NCBI GenBank assembly: GCA_028277405.1
Contig: JANQGH010000068.1
Location: forward strand, 1 to 64,000
From: Alphaproteobacteria bacterium
GTDB lineage: Bacteria; Pseudomonadota; Alphaproteobacteria; DSM-16000; Inquilinaceae
Length of the DNA stretch: 64,000 nt
Reading direction: 5' to 3'
The notes under the pieces were generated by a model. The model was not told the origin of the DNA. It saw only the letters and a program-made list of their open reading frames with translations, and searched no databases. Below are positions 53,826-62,880 of the stretch, one piece after another; positions within the stretch are counted from its first letter, which is position 1, and each line of letters opens with the position of its first letter. Position numbers and translations under genes: made by a program.

Positions 53826-55484
53826 ATGGCCGCCCTGCTTGACGTTCGCGACCTCGGCATCGCCTTTCCGGCGCCAAACGGCATGCTCCGGGTGGTCGAT
53901 CGGGTGAGTTGGCGGCTCGACGCCGGCCAGACCCTGGGCATCGTCGGCGAGTCCGGTTCCGGCAAGTCGCTGACCGGCCTGGCCTTGTTGCGCTTGCTGC
54001 CGGCCGCGGCGCGCCTCGACCCGGCGAGCCGCATTCGCTACCGCGACACCGATCTGCTCGACCTGTCGGAGGCGGACATGCGGTCCCGGCGCGGCAGTGG
54101 CCTGGCCATGATCTTCCAAGAGCCGATGGCCAGCCTGCACCCGTTGCTGACGGTCGGCCGCCAAGTGGTCGAAAGCATCCGACGCCACACGGACTGCTCG
54201 GCGCTGGAAGCCCGCCGCAAGGCCGCAGCACTGTTCGACGAGGCCGGGTTGCCGGACCCCGGCCGGATCGGTCGGCGCTATCCCCATGAACTGTCGGGCG
54301 GGCAGCAGCAACGGGTCATGATCGCCATGGCCCTGGCGGGCAATCCCGACATCCTGATCGCCGACGAGCCGACGACCGCGCTCGACACCACCGTTCAAGC
54401 CCAGATCCTGGACCTGCTGCGCTCGCTTCAGGCCATGCGGGGCCTGGCCATGGTGTTCATTTCCCACGATCTCGCCGTAGTCACGTCCATGGCGCACGAG
54501 GTCATGGTCCTGCGCAGTGGCCGTGTGGTGGAGAGCGGTTCGACCGGGGTCGTTCTCTCCGCACCGGAAAGCACCTACACGCAAGGCCTGGTCGCCGCCC
54601 GCCGTCGGCTCAGCGTCAGAGCGCCGGCCGCCACCCCGAGCCGGTCGGTGGGACCGGAATGCGCGCTGGAGCTCCGCGACCTGTGCGTCGACTATCCCGG
54701 TCGTGGCCCGTTCGCCCGACCGGTCCGCGCCGTTGACCGGGCATCTTTGACGTTGAGCGCCGGCCGTGCCCTGGGGCTGGTCGGTGAGTCCGGCAGTGGC
54801 AAAAGTACCATCGGCAAGGCCATCGTGGGGTTGGCACGGCCGACGAGTGGTGACCTGACCCTGTTCGGCCGCCCGCTGGCCGGCGACGGCTGGCGACTTT
54901 CGCGGGCCCTGCGCCGCCGTTGCCAAATCGTCCTGCAAAACCCCTATGGCGCGCTGAACCCGCGCCTGACCATCGAGCAAGCCTTGATCGAGCCATTCGT
55001 CACGCTCGGCCTGAAGCCGCCGAACGGCCGGCAGTCAAGGATCGTCGCCGGCTTGGAGGAGGTCGGCCTGGATGCCGGCTTCCTTGATCGCTACCCCCAT
55101 CAGCTCAGCGGCGGCCAGCGGCAGCGCGTGTGCATCGCGCGGGCACTGATGTCCGAACCCGGCCTCTTGATCTGCGACGAAATCGTCTCCGCGCTCGACG
55201 CCAGCATCCAGTTCCAGGTTCTTGATCTCTTGAACCGGATGCGGACGGCGCGTGGGCTGGCACTGCTGTTCATCGGACACGACCTCGAGGTTATCCGGTA
55301 CATTGCCGATGATATTGCCGTGATGCATCGCGGCACGATCGTGGAACACGCACCCGCCGACAATGTGCTCGACACGCCCCAGCACCCGCACAGCCGCGCC
55401 CTGATCGATGCCATGCCCCGCCTCGATGTCACCGCGCCGTCCGAGGCCGAAGACGGCTGGCGGGCGCAACATCGCTCGGCTTGA
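53826..55484 (+). CDS. Fused double ABC ATPase (DppD-DppF type), system B
   Basis: This 552-aa protein joins both ATPases of a peptide importer. The first cassette has [27 protein letters not shown] and [12 protein letters not shown] (residues 1-260). The second has [27 protein letters not shown] and LLICDEIVSALD (about 285-540), where the usual Pro after Glu is Ile. The Cys-rich iron-sulfur tails of separate DppD/F are missing. A GTG at 53814 would overlap the permease by 4 bases; the ATG four codons later is preferred. Gene order B-C-ATPase shows a complete second system. Confidence 0.92.
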   Translation: MAALLDVRDLGIAFPAPNGMLRVVDRVSWRLDAGQTLGIVGESGSGKSLTGLALLRLLPAAARLDPASRIRYRDTDLLDLSEADMRSRRGSGLAMIFQEPMASLHPLLTVGRQVVESIRRHTDCSALEARRKAAALFDEAGLPDPGRIGRRYPHELSGGQQQRVMIAMALAGNPDILIADEPTTALDTTVQAQILDLLRSLQAMRGLAMVFISHDLAVVTSMAHEVMVLRSGRVVESGSTGVVLSAPESTYTQGLVAARRRLSVRAPAATPSRSVGPECALELRDLCVDYPGRGPFARPVRAVDRASLTLSAGRALGLVGESGSGKSTIGKAIVGLARPTSGDLTLFGRPLAGDGWRLSRALRRRCQIVLQNPYGALNPRLTIEQALIEPFVTLGLKPPNGRQSRIVAGLEEVGLDAGFLDRYPHQLSGGQRQRVCIARALMSEPGLLICDEIVSALDASIQFQVLDLLNRMRTARGLALLFIGHDLEVIRYIADDIAVMHRGTIVEHAPADNVLDTPQHPHSRALIDAMPRLDVTAPSEAEDGWRAQHRSA

Positions 55485-55889
55485 TTCCAAGGCAAGCGAG
55501 TGAGATCCGCCAAGTCGGCCATTGCCGCTCGAGAAGAGCCTGACGCCACCCGGCATCGCCGATGGGCCAGGGAAAGCCAAGGCAATGGCGGTCGCTTGCC
55601 CTCTGGCCGCGGCCGCCGACCCAGCCGATGTGTTGTGCTCCCAGTGTTTGGACCGCCGGAGGCTAGAGTTTTCCGGCTTTGATCAGGGTGACGGGCTGGC
55701 TGCGTCTCTTGATTTTGTTAGCATGATCGGGACTTTGTTGCCGACGATAGTTGGATATCTTGACGGCTTGGCCCGCCGGGATCGACGTGCGAAGGGGCGG
55801 CCTCGGCTCAGGTCGAATGCTCTCCAGCCGCTCAAACTGTCTTTTTGTGGATGGTTTGGCAGGTTGGACGCACAGCCTTGATGACTGGG
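55485..55889. other. Gap between convergent operons
   Basis: A 119-codon plus-strand frame (55522-55881) has no family match and no proper ribosome-binding site. The region separates the 3' ends of the transporter operon and the CoA-transferase gene, so it should contain terminators, but no clear hairpin with a T-run was found. Confidence 0.4.
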
Positions 55890-57122
55890 TCAGATGACCT
55901 TGTCGGCCTCCAACTGCGCGAGTTCCGCGTCACTCAGTTTCAGTTCGTCCCGATAGATCGCCTTATTGTGACCGCCGATCTCGTCGGGACCCAGCCAGGC
56001 AATCTCGCTTGGCGTCTCTGAAAGCTTCGGCGCGATGCCGGGCACCGCGATGTCGCCGAAGCGCGGGTCGGGCATTCTCATGACCATGTCGCGGGCCTGA
56101 AAGTGGGGGTCCTGGGCGATGTCGTCGATCGCGTAAATCGGGCCGCAGACGACGCCGTGCCGCTCCAGGCGCTCGGTCAGTTCGGGCATCGAAAACTGGG
56201 CGCTCCACTCGGCGATCAGGCCGTCCAGTTGCGTGGCGTTTTCACCGCGCGCCTTGTGATCGCTGTACAGCGGATCATCGGCCAGCTCGGGGCGCTCCAT
56301 GGCCTCGCAAAGACGGCGGAACATGGTGTCGAGGTTGGCGGCGATGACGATGTATTTGCCCTCGCGCGTCGGAAAGATGTTCGACGGCGACACGTTCGCC
56401 AGTCCGGTGCCCGACGGTTTGCGGATGACCCCGAGCTTGTCGTATTCCGGCAAGGTGCTTTCGAGCATCGAAAAGCAGCTCTCGGTGATCGCCGCATCGA
56501 TCACCTGCCCCTTGCCGCCACCGCCAGCGTCGCGCCAATAAAGCGCCATGAGAACGCCCTGGGTCGCAAACAGGCCCGTCAGCGTGTCGCCCAGCGAGAT
56601 GCCGAAGCGCGGCGGCGGGGTATCGGGAAAGCCGTTGATGTAGCGGATACCGCCCAACGCCTCGCCGACACTGGCAAAGCCCGGCTTTTCGGCATAGGGG
56701 CCGGTCTGGCCGTAGCCCGACACCCGGGCGATGATCAGCCCCGGATTGATCGCGTGCAGGGCGTCCGGGCCCAGGCCCCACTTCTCCAACGTGCCCGGCT
56801 TGAAATTCTCGACCAGCACGTCGGCGGTCTCCAGCAGCCGAAGCACGAGGTCGCGGCCCCTCGGATCACGCAGGTTCGCCGTGACGCTCTTTTTGTTGCG
56901 CGCCAGCACCGGCCACCACAGACACTTGCCCTCGTAGCGGTGATGGCCCCATTCGCGCATCGGGTCGCCCTTGCCCGGCGCTTCGACCTTGATGACCTCC
57001 GCCCCGAAATCGGCCAGCCGCGAGCCGACAAACGGCCCGGCGAGGAGTTGGCCCATCTCGATCACGCGCACGCCGGCCAAGGGCCCGCTGGTGCGACCCT
57101 CACTCTCGGCCTGCGTGTTCAT
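55890..57122 (-). CDS. Family III CoA-transferase (CaiB/BaiF)
   Basis: This 410-aa enzyme moves CoA between organic acids. The hallmarks are GVRVIEMGQLLAGPFVGSRLADFGAEVIKVE at the start, NLRDPRGRD, VLVENFKPGTLEKWGLG, and the catalytic Asp in ISLGDTLTGLFA. It should form interlocked dimers in the cytoplasm. Its ATG overlaps the stop of the upstream hydrolase (ATGA). Substrates cannot be predicted; an activated acid that the hydrolase neighbour releases or handles is likely. Confidence 0.92.
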   Translation of the reverse strand: MNTQAESEGRTSGPLAGVRVIEMGQLLAGPFVGSRLADFGAEVIKVEAPGKGDPMREWGHHRYEGKCLWWPVLARNKKSVTANLRDPRGRDLVLRLLETADVLVENFKPGTLEKWGLGPDALHAINPGLIIARVSGYGQTGPYAEKPGFASVGEALGGIRYINGFPDTPPPRFGISLGDTLTGLFATQGVLMALYWRDAGGGGKGQVIDAAITESCFSMLESTLPEYDKLGVIRKPSGTGLANVSPSNIFPTREGKYIVIAANLDTMFRRLCEAMERPELADDPLYSDHKARGENATQLDGLIAEWSAQFSMPELTERLERHGVVCGPIYAIDDIAQDPHFQARDMVMRMPDPRFGDIAVPGIAPKLSETPSEIAWLGPDEIGGHNKAIYRDELKLSDAELAQLEADKVI

Positions 57123-57946
57123 GCCGACTGCGCCTGTGCGGCATCGACCTCGTGAAGGAAATCCAGCAGGACCTTGGCGAACCTGCCCCGCAACTCCCGC
57201 CCCGCAATAACGTGCGCCGCGCCTTCCAAGGTTACCTCGCGTGCGCCTGGTATGGCCTTGGCGATAGGAACGGTCAGGCGCGGACCGGTTACCTGGTCAA
57301 GGGGGCAGTGCACGATCAGGGTCGGCGCGGAGACGCTGGGCAGCCGGTCGAGCGTGTCATGCGCCAGGCAGGCATCGATCAGCCGGCTATGGGCCTCGAA
57401 CCGGCCGTTGACCTCGCGCCACGGGCCCTGCGGTCCTAGAACGCGGTCCCGGTTCGCCAGGTAGAACTCCGGCTCCAGCGACAGCACGCATACCAGCTTC
57501 TGAAACGCCTCCCAGCCCATATCCCGATGGACGCTGCGGAGCATTTCGATCTGGTCGGTGAAGAAGGTGTCGGGCCGCGCCCAGGCCGCCAGGTTGGTCA
57601 TGCTGCGCACCAGGTCCGGCCGGTTGATCGCCAGCTCCTGGCTGATGCATGCGCCCATGCCGACCAGGCCGATCAGGTGCACATCGGTAAGGCCCAGATG
57701 CTCCAACAACCCGGCCGCATCATCGGCGTAGAGGCGCATGCTGGGGGTGACAGTCAGGTCGTCGTCGGACTCGCCGATCCCGCGATGATCGAAGATCACG
57801 ACCTGATAGTGATCTGTAAGGCCGCGCGGCAGGTGATAGTGCGCGCCATGGCAGTACGTGCCCCAGCCCCCCATCAGCAGCAGCGGCGGACCCTCACCAT
57901 GGATCTCGTAGTACATCTGGTGGTTGTTGATCGTCGCGATCGGCAT
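57119..57946 (-). CDS. Alpha/beta-hydrolase-fold protein lacking the nucleophile serine
   Basis: This 275-aa protein has the fold hallmarks GWGTYCHGAHYH, FDHRGIGESDD, Asp in CPLDQVTG and His in EGAAHVIAG. The nucleophile elbow, normally G-x-S-x-G, reads HLIGLVGMGACISQELA, with one extra residue and no Ser, Cys or Asp at the nucleophile position. It may be catalytically different, or bind only. The ATG at 57946 gives MPIATINNHQMYYEIHG; an earlier start would add 75 unsupported residues. It is the first gene of the operon with CoA-transferase. Confidence 0.75.
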   Translation of the reverse strand: MPIATINNHQMYYEIHGEGPPLLLMGGWGTYCHGAHYHLPRGLTDHYQVVIFDHRGIGESDDDLTVTPSMRLYADDAAGLLEHLGLTDVHLIGLVGMGACISQELAINRPDLVRSMTNLAAWARPDTFFTDQIEMLRSVHRDMGWEAFQKLVCVLSLEPEFYLANRDRVLGPQGPWREVNGRFEAHSRLIDACLAHDTLDRLPSVSAPTLIVHCPLDQVTGPRLTVPIAKAIPGAREVTLEGAAHVIAGRELRGRFAKVLLDFLHEVDAAQAQSA

Positions 57947-58043
57947 GATTGGCTTCCCTGACGCTGCACCTGGTTCGGGATGATCGGAGCACCTGTTCGA
58001 CGGCGGCGTGGCCATCTGGTTTGCGCACTGATCTATGGTAAAA

Positions 58044-58052
58044 CGTATACAA
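58044..58052 (-). promoter_or_regulatory. TTGTATACG motif 1 (candidate GntR operator)
   Basis: The minus strand reads TTGTATACG, about 100 bases before the hydrolase start. GTATAC is a palindrome and the TTGTATAC form fits operators of FCD GntR proteins. Confidence 0.4.
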
Positions 58053-58234
58053 TATGGAGCATCTCTAAACCAGTTTGGCAAGCCAAAACTCGCTGCCAAA
58101 CGACAGCACAGCGTGATCAAAACATGACGATAAATATTTATAAAGATTGAGTGATTTCTGGACTTTGGCAAGCCATCGAGCGGCCGGCCGCGTTTGCAGG
58201 CGCTGGCGCAAGGCGGCGCTCATTCCTGCTTGGT

Positions 58235-58243
58235 TTGTATACG
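58235..58243 (+). promoter_or_regulatory. TTGTATACG motif 2 (candidate GntR operator)
   Basis: The plus strand repeats TTGTATACG, in inverse orientation to the first copy 191 bases away. Two copies in one intergenic region suggest a shared regulator and possibly looping. Confidence 0.4.
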
Positions 58244-58291
58244 ATATAGAGCCATTCCATCAAGAGAACCTGAGCAAACTGCGCGACGTGG

Positions 58292-58318
58292 TGTCACAAG
58301 CGGTAGCGCTGAATCGTC
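58292..58318 (+). promoter_or_regulatory. ECF41-type promoter
   Basis: TGTCACA (58292-58298), a 16-base spacer, then CGTC (58315-58318) match exactly the -35 and -10 consensus known for ECF41 sigma factors. It precedes the AhpD-like gene and the ECF41 gene, so the sigma factor should switch on its own operon. A start of transcription near 58325 supports the translation start at 58363 over the ATG at 58330. Confidence 0.88.
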
Positions 58319-58362
58319 CTTAAGGTCGAATGCACAACTCACCAATCACGAAAGATGCCACC

Positions 58363-58794
58363 ATGGACAACACCAAAGCCGTGAACAACGAACGCGAGAT
58401 CCCCGATGTGCTCACCGCATTGGCTGGCATCCAAAAGGTCATGGACGGCCATGGTCTCGACCGGACCATCCATCATCTGGTGCAGTTGCGGGCCTCGCAG
58501 ATCAACCGCTGCGGCTATTGCGTCAGGATGCATACGCGCGAGGCCCGGGAGGATGGCGAGACCAACGAACGACTGGACCGGGTGATCGTCTGGGATTACG
58601 GCAACGACTTCAGCGAAGCGGAAAAGGCGGCGCTGGCCTGGACCGAGGCGCTGACGACGCTTGATCCGCACATCGATCGGGGCGCTCTGCGTGCGCGATT
58701 GCGGCAAAGCTTCTCCGAAGAGCAAATCGCCGCCCTCACCGCCACGATCGCCATGATCAATTTGTGGAACCGCATCGCTATCTCGGGGCACTGA
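58363..58794 (+). CDS. AhpD-like carboxymuconolactone decarboxylase family protein
   Basis: This 143-aa protein has the family's redox motif CGYCVRMH (C-x2-C-x3-H) at about residues 47-54, with the usual Glu before it replaced by Gln or Asn (SQINRCGYC). Helical segments LHHLVQLRAS-like (read IHHLVQLRAS) and FSEEQIAALTATIAMINLWNRI complete the AhpD fold. These proteins act as thiol-based peroxidases or reductases. A member of this family is the typical partner and target of ECF41 sigma factors. The gene is followed 5 bases later by the sigma factor. Confidence 0.88.
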   Translation: MDNTKAVNNEREIPDVLTALAGIQKVMDGHGLDRTIHHLVQLRASQINRCGYCVRMHTREAREDGETNERLDRVIVWDYGNDFSEAEKAALAWTEALTTLDPHIDRGALRARLRQSFSEEQIAALTATIAMINLWNRIAISGH

Positions 58795-58799
58795 CAAGC

Positions 58800-59684
58800 A
58801 TGCATCGCGATTACGGCCGGGCGTTCGAAAACGCCCGGCCTACGCTCATGGGTCTGGCCTATCGCATGCTCGGGTCCCGCGCGGATGCCGAGGATGCGGT
58901 ACAGGATACGTTCGAAAGGTGGGCAAGCGCGGACCGGGCGCTGATCGAAAACGAAGCGGCCTGGCTGACGGCCACCTGCACGCGGCGCTGCCTCGACATG
59001 CTGCGCGCCGCCCACCGCAAACGGGTCGACTATGTCGGTGCCTGGTTGCCCGAGCCGATCCAGACGCCGGTCGAAAGCGAGGTGCAGGACAAGCTGGACC
59101 TGTCCGCATCGCTGACCACGGCGTTCCTGCTGATGCTGGAGCGGCTGACGCCGAAGGAGCGGGCGGCCTACATTCTGCACGATGTCTTCGACGTACCGTA
59201 TGGCCAGATCGCCTCGACCCTCGATATCCGCGAAGAGGCCTGCCGCAAGTTGGTTTCCCGCGCAAAGGCCAGCATTGGCCAGGCGAAAGTTCGACATGCA
59301 ACGCCGGTGGAGCGGCAGAATCAGCTTCTCGCCGCCTTCAGGGCCGCGATTGCGGGCGGAAACACGGCTCAACTGACCGCGCTTCTGTCCGAGGATGTCA
59401 GGCTCAGCACCGATGGCGGCGGCAAGGTGCCGGCGGTCCTGGAGACGCTGCACGGCAAATCCGACGTGCTGGCGTTTGTTTCCGACCGCTTGCAGAGCTA
59501 TTGGGCCAGGTTCGAGTGGCTTGGGGCCGACCTCAACGGCACAAGGGGCATGATCGTAAGGGGTCAGGGCGAGACTCACGCCACCGTGTCCTTTGGCTAC
59601 GACGATGCCGACCGCGTAACCGACATCTACATCGTACGCAACCCGGACAAGCTGGCCCATCTAAGCGAGATGACGATCCACTGA
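58800..59684 (+). CDS. sigJ: ECF41 sigma factor with SnoaL-like C-terminal domain
   Basis: This 294-aa protein has sigma region 2 (YRMLGSRADAEDAVQDTFERW), region 4 (LTPKERAAYILHDVFDVPYGQIASTLDI) and a fused C-terminal SnoaL/NTF2-like domain. All three signature elements of group ECF41 are visible: WLPEP in the linker, DGGGK in the SnoaL part and NPDKL near the end. In this group no anti-sigma factor is encoded; the C-terminal domain regulates activity. The start ATG at 58800 follows the AhpD stop closely. Confidence 0.93.
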   Translation: MHRDYGRAFENARPTLMGLAYRMLGSRADAEDAVQDTFERWASADRALIENEAAWLTATCTRRCLDMLRAAHRKRVDYVGAWLPEPIQTPVESEVQDKLDLSASLTTAFLLMLERLTPKERAAYILHDVFDVPYGQIASTLDIREEACRKLVSRAKASIGQAKVRHATPVERQNQLLAAFRAAIAGGNTAQLTALLSEDVRLSTDGGGKVPAVLETLHGKSDVLAFVSDRLQSYWARFEWLGADLNGTRGMIVRGQGETHATVSFGYDDADRVTDIYIVRNPDKLAHLSEMTIH

Positions 59685-59695
59685 GGCGCCCGGCG

Positions 59696-62101
59696 CTACC
59701 GCTCCAAACCGTCGGTTTCGATCAGGCGGCCATCGTTCAGCCGGGCCGATAGAATGCCGCGGCCGCTGATCGAAAGATGACTGTCGTGGTAACTTAACCG
59801 TCCGGTCTCGCCGTCCAGCTCCACGGCGCGGACGATCACGTCGTCCGTATCCTCCGCGGCCTTGATGGCCGTGATCGCCGTGGCCTCGTCGGCAGTCAGA
59901 GCAAGCCAGGCGCCGGCGTGATCGGCGGTTCCGTGACGGGCGACATGGGTGGTGACGATCGGTGGCTTGGTCAGGTTGTCCGCCATGATCTGGGCCTGGC
60001 GGCGCGATACCTGGCGATCACCGTAAAGCCGCAGCGTGAAGCTCTGCGGCCCTTGGTCCATGTAGCGCAGATGGGCGTCGTCGCGAAGTTCGATCGGGTC
60101 GTGATGGGCGAAGACGGGTGAGCGCACGACGGTGATGAAGAGCGTGCCGTCCTTTGCCGCGTAGGAGTATTTGGCGTCGTTGGCGATGACCACGGTCTGG
60201 TCAGGGCCGACGGCCCGTACCCAGCGCAGGCCGGGCACCTCGTGACCGACATCGGGTCGGGCCTGCCAGCCGGCGGGGACTTCGTACTCGAAGCTGTCGG
60301 CTGCTAGCGGATAGGCAAGACGGAACAGCTTGCCCTTCTCCCGCCAGTCCAAGCTCACGCGCAGTTCCACCGGCAAGTCCGCATCGACCGGCAACACGAT
60401 CACCGTTGTCATGGTGGTCGGGCCACGACTGGCCGTAACCTCGATGGTCTTTTGAACGGGGCCGTCCTCGATCAGGCTGACATGGTCTAGCGCCAGGTTG
60501 TCGCCTTGGTAAGGAAAGCTGTGCGTACCGTGGCCCCAGGTATCGGTGCCGTCGTCCACAATCAGGCCGCGATGGGCGGGGCCCGCAAACAGGTCGAGGC
60601 CCGTGCGCTTGTTGACCAGGCTGGCGATGGCGCCCGTTGCCGGGTCGAGCCCGAGCCGGTAGCCGCCGGTCTCGAACTCTCGCGCCTCGACCCGGCTGCC
60701 GAACACCATGCCGGGGGTCGCGGCACCCGCTTGGTCGACGGTGAAACGGAAAACCCGATAGCCGAAAGCCGGTATCCGCGCCCGAAATGCCAGGCGCTGC
60801 AGCCCCGGCGTCTTGCCGTACGGGTCGATGTATTGCAGGGGCACGACCCGGTCCTGATCGTCCCGCAAGGTGCGCGGCGAGACGACATCCTTGTCGACCC
60901 AGGGTTCGGCCTCGATCAGACCGTCGAACTCCGCACCGTTCAGGTTGATGACGACGAACGTGCCATCCGTCGGATCCCTTGGCGGGGCGATCAGGCTGGC
61001 TAACCGGCGGACCGCCGCGTTAAGGGCAATCTCGGTGTCCGCAATCACGGAGGACAGCTCGAAAACCGAGTCCTCGCAGGCCGTGTGCAGGCTGGTGCCG
61101 CCCAGCGTGTCGTGAAACTGGTTGAACAGCAGCCGGCGCCACATCTGCTCGAACGCCTGGCGCGGATACTCCGCTCCGGCCTGCACCATTGCCAAGGTGG
61201 CGGCGGCCTCCGCCTGTTCCAGGATCGACTCCGCCCGTCGGTTCAACTGCTTGAGATCGCTGGCGACCGCATAGCAGCCGACGGCGTGGAACTGCAGTTC
61301 ACCGTCCACTTTGGGCAGTTCCTCCGACGCGGTCTCGGCGAAGAAGCGATTGGGGTCGGAGTATTTCAGGGGTTCGCCGGCAGCGATACGACCGTCGATT
61401 TCGCGGAGTTCCGCCTTGGTCGGCGCGCCGCCATGGTTCCCGACGCCGAAAAAGGCCATGTAGGAATGGCCCGCCTCGGCGCTCAGTGCGTAGTGCAGCG
61501 GGATCTTCTCCGGCACCTGCATGTTGCGCTTCGACGTGTTGTAGGCGCCCTGGATGCGAAAGGCGGTGACCGCCGATCCGTCGGGGGAGGCCCAGACGAA
61601 CAGCTCTTGCGGCAGATCCATCTCGTCTTCCGCCGGCCGGCTGAAGACGTATTTCGACGAGCCCGTGTGCCGCAACAGCATCGGGAACGTCCCGGCATGA
61701 CCGAAACTGTCGACATTGTAGCCGACATCGACATCGACGCCGAAGCGGGACTGGAAGTAGCGCTTGCCGTAAAGCGCCTGTCGGATCACGGATTCGCCGG
61801 AAGGGATGTTGCAGTCCGGCTGGATCCACCAGCCGTTGACGATGACCCAGCGGCCCTCGGCGACGAAATGCCGGATGCGGTCGAACAGGGCGGGATCGAG
61901 TTCTTCGATCCAGAGATAGATTTGCGCCTCGCCCTTGGTGAAAATGAAGTCGTCACTTTCCTCCAACCGGTCGATGGCCGCCCAGCAGGTGCTGATCGCC
62001 TCCGCGCAGCCTTCCTGCCAGCGCCAGAGCCAGACCGGGTCCAGATGGGCGTTGCCGATCATGTGCAGCATCGGCGTGACTGGCGACGGTCCTTCAGGCA
62101 C
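59696..62101 (-). CDS. Glycoside hydrolase family 38 alpha-mannosidase
   Basis: This 801-aa cytoplasmic enzyme hydrolyses alpha-mannosides with one catalytic zinc. The N-terminal catalytic domain has the HxD pair in NAHLDPVWLWRW and the nucleophile Asp in YNVDSFGHAG; NQFHDTLGG contributes further ligands. A three-helix bundle (about residues 270-370) and the C-terminal beta-sandwich follow. Translation begins at GTG behind CGGAGGATTTGA. No signal peptide is present, so substrates must be imported as oligosaccharides. It is the last gene of the operon aldolase, GntR, mannosidase. Confidence 0.92.
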   Translation of the reverse strand: MPEGPSPVTPMLHMIGNAHLDPVWLWRWQEGCAEAISTCWAAIDRLEESDDFIFTKGEAQIYLWIEELDPALFDRIRHFVAEGRWVIVNGWWIQPDCNIPSGESVIRQALYGKRYFQSRFGVDVDVGYNVDSFGHAGTFPMLLRHTGSSKYVFSRPAEDEMDLPQELFVWASPDGSAVTAFRIQGAYNTSKRNMQVPEKIPLHYALSAEAGHSYMAFFGVGNHGGAPTKAELREIDGRIAAGEPLKYSDPNRFFAETASEELPKVDGELQFHAVGCYAVASDLKQLNRRAESILEQAEAAATLAMVQAGAEYPRQAFEQMWRRLLFNQFHDTLGGTSLHTACEDSVFELSSVIADTEIALNAAVRRLASLIAPPRDPTDGTFVVINLNGAEFDGLIEAEPWVDKDVVSPRTLRDDQDRVVPLQYIDPYGKTPGLQRLAFRARIPAFGYRVFRFTVDQAGAATPGMVFGSRVEAREFETGGYRLGLDPATGAIASLVNKRTGLDLFAGPAHRGLIVDDGTDTWGHGTHSFPYQGDNLALDHVSLIEDGPVQKTIEVTASRGPTTMTTVIVLPVDADLPVELRVSLDWREKGKLFRLAYPLAADSFEYEVPAGWQARPDVGHEVPGLRWVRAVGPDQTVVIANDAKYSYAAKDGTLFITVVRSPVFAHHDPIELRDDAHLRYMDQGPQSFTLRLYGDRQVSRRQAQIMADNLTKPPIVTTHVARHGTADHAGAWLALTADEATAITAIKAAEDTDDVIVRAVELDGETGRLSYHDSHLSISGRGILSARLNDGRLIETDGLER

Positions 62102-62139
62102 TCAAATCCTCCGTTCGTGGCTCGGGCTGTCCGTGTCGA

Positions 62140-62880
62140 TCAGAATGAAACGGCGCGTTCGCGGGCGTTGCGAATGTGATGGTCCATGGCCTCGACCGCG
62201 CCGGCGGTATCGCGCGCCAGCATGGCGTCGATGATGGCGAGATGGTCGCCGAAAGCCGCCGGCAGGATCTCCGGGTTCAGCAGGATGCGATCGAGCTTGA
62301 TCAGGCGGATTCGGATCGCGTTGATGCTGTAGGCACGGACCAGCAGCTCGTTGCCGGTGGCCTCGATCAGCAGGTCGTGGAAGCCGCTGTCGATGGTCTG
62401 GCCCTCGGCCAGGATCTCCGGCGTGGCATCCTTCCTGGTCCGGTCCATGATGTCGACATGCAAGGCGCGTTGGCGCGTCAGCTCGTCGTCCGGCATCCGG
62501 CGCACGGCGGTGATCACGGCCTCGCGCTCGTAGGCGGCGCGCATCTGAAAGGCGTCGCGGATCATCGGCAGATCGATCGCCGTGATCTGGATACCCCGCT
62601 GTGGCAGGACGGTCAGCAGCCCTTCGGTTTCAAGCCGGGGCAAGAGCTCACGCAGGGCGCCGATCGAAACACCCAGGATGCCCACCATCTGGCGCTGTGA
62701 GACCAATTGGCCGGGGCGCAGTCGGCCACTAAGCAGAGCCTGCTGAAAGCCCTCATAGGCCGCCTGTTTGACGGACGCGCCGGCAACTGGCCGGGCCGCT
62801 GCGGGCGGGCTTGCCACGAGGTCAGGCCGCCGCCACGCCCGGCCCAGGGCCCGCAGCGGCAAGTGCGTGTTCGACCTCAT
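62140..62880 (-). CDS. GntR-family regulator, FCD type (copy 2)
   Basis: This protein of up to 246 aa has the GntR helix-turn-helix (AYEGFQQALLSGRLRPGQLVSQRQMVGILGVSIGALRELLPRLETEGLL positions) and the helical FCD domain, with FHDLLIEATGNELL and DHLAIIDAMLARD where the metal- or ligand-binding Asp/His usually sit. The start is uncertain: the ATG at 62880 overlaps the aldolase by about 59 bases, a GTG at 62817 lies right after the aldolase stop. It should control the aldolase-mannosidase operon and the divergent transporter. Confidence 0.85.
   Translation of the reverse strand: MRSNTHLPLRALGRAWRRPDLVASPPAAARPVAGASVKQAAYEGFQQALLSGRLRPGQLVSQRQMVGILGVSIGALRELLPRLETEGLLTVLPQRGIQITAIDLPMIRDAFQMRAAYEREAVITAVRRMPDDELTRQRALHVDIMDRTRKDATPEILAEGQTIDSGFHDLLIEATGNELLVRAYSINAIRIRLIKLDRILLNPEILPAAFGDHLAIIDAMLARDTAGAVEAMDHHIRNARERAVSF

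Larger units (their letters stand above)
57947..58362. other. Divergent regulatory region
   Basis: The stretch separates the minus-strand hydrolase operon from the plus-strand AhpD-sigma operon. It is AT-rich around 58080-58150 and holds two TTGTATACG copies and an ECF41 promoter, listed separately. No gene is seen. Confidence 0.55.

Noticed and set aside
55522-55881. 119-codon gene between the double ATPase and the CoA-transferase
   Set aside because: No family match, unusual residue composition and no ribosome-binding site.
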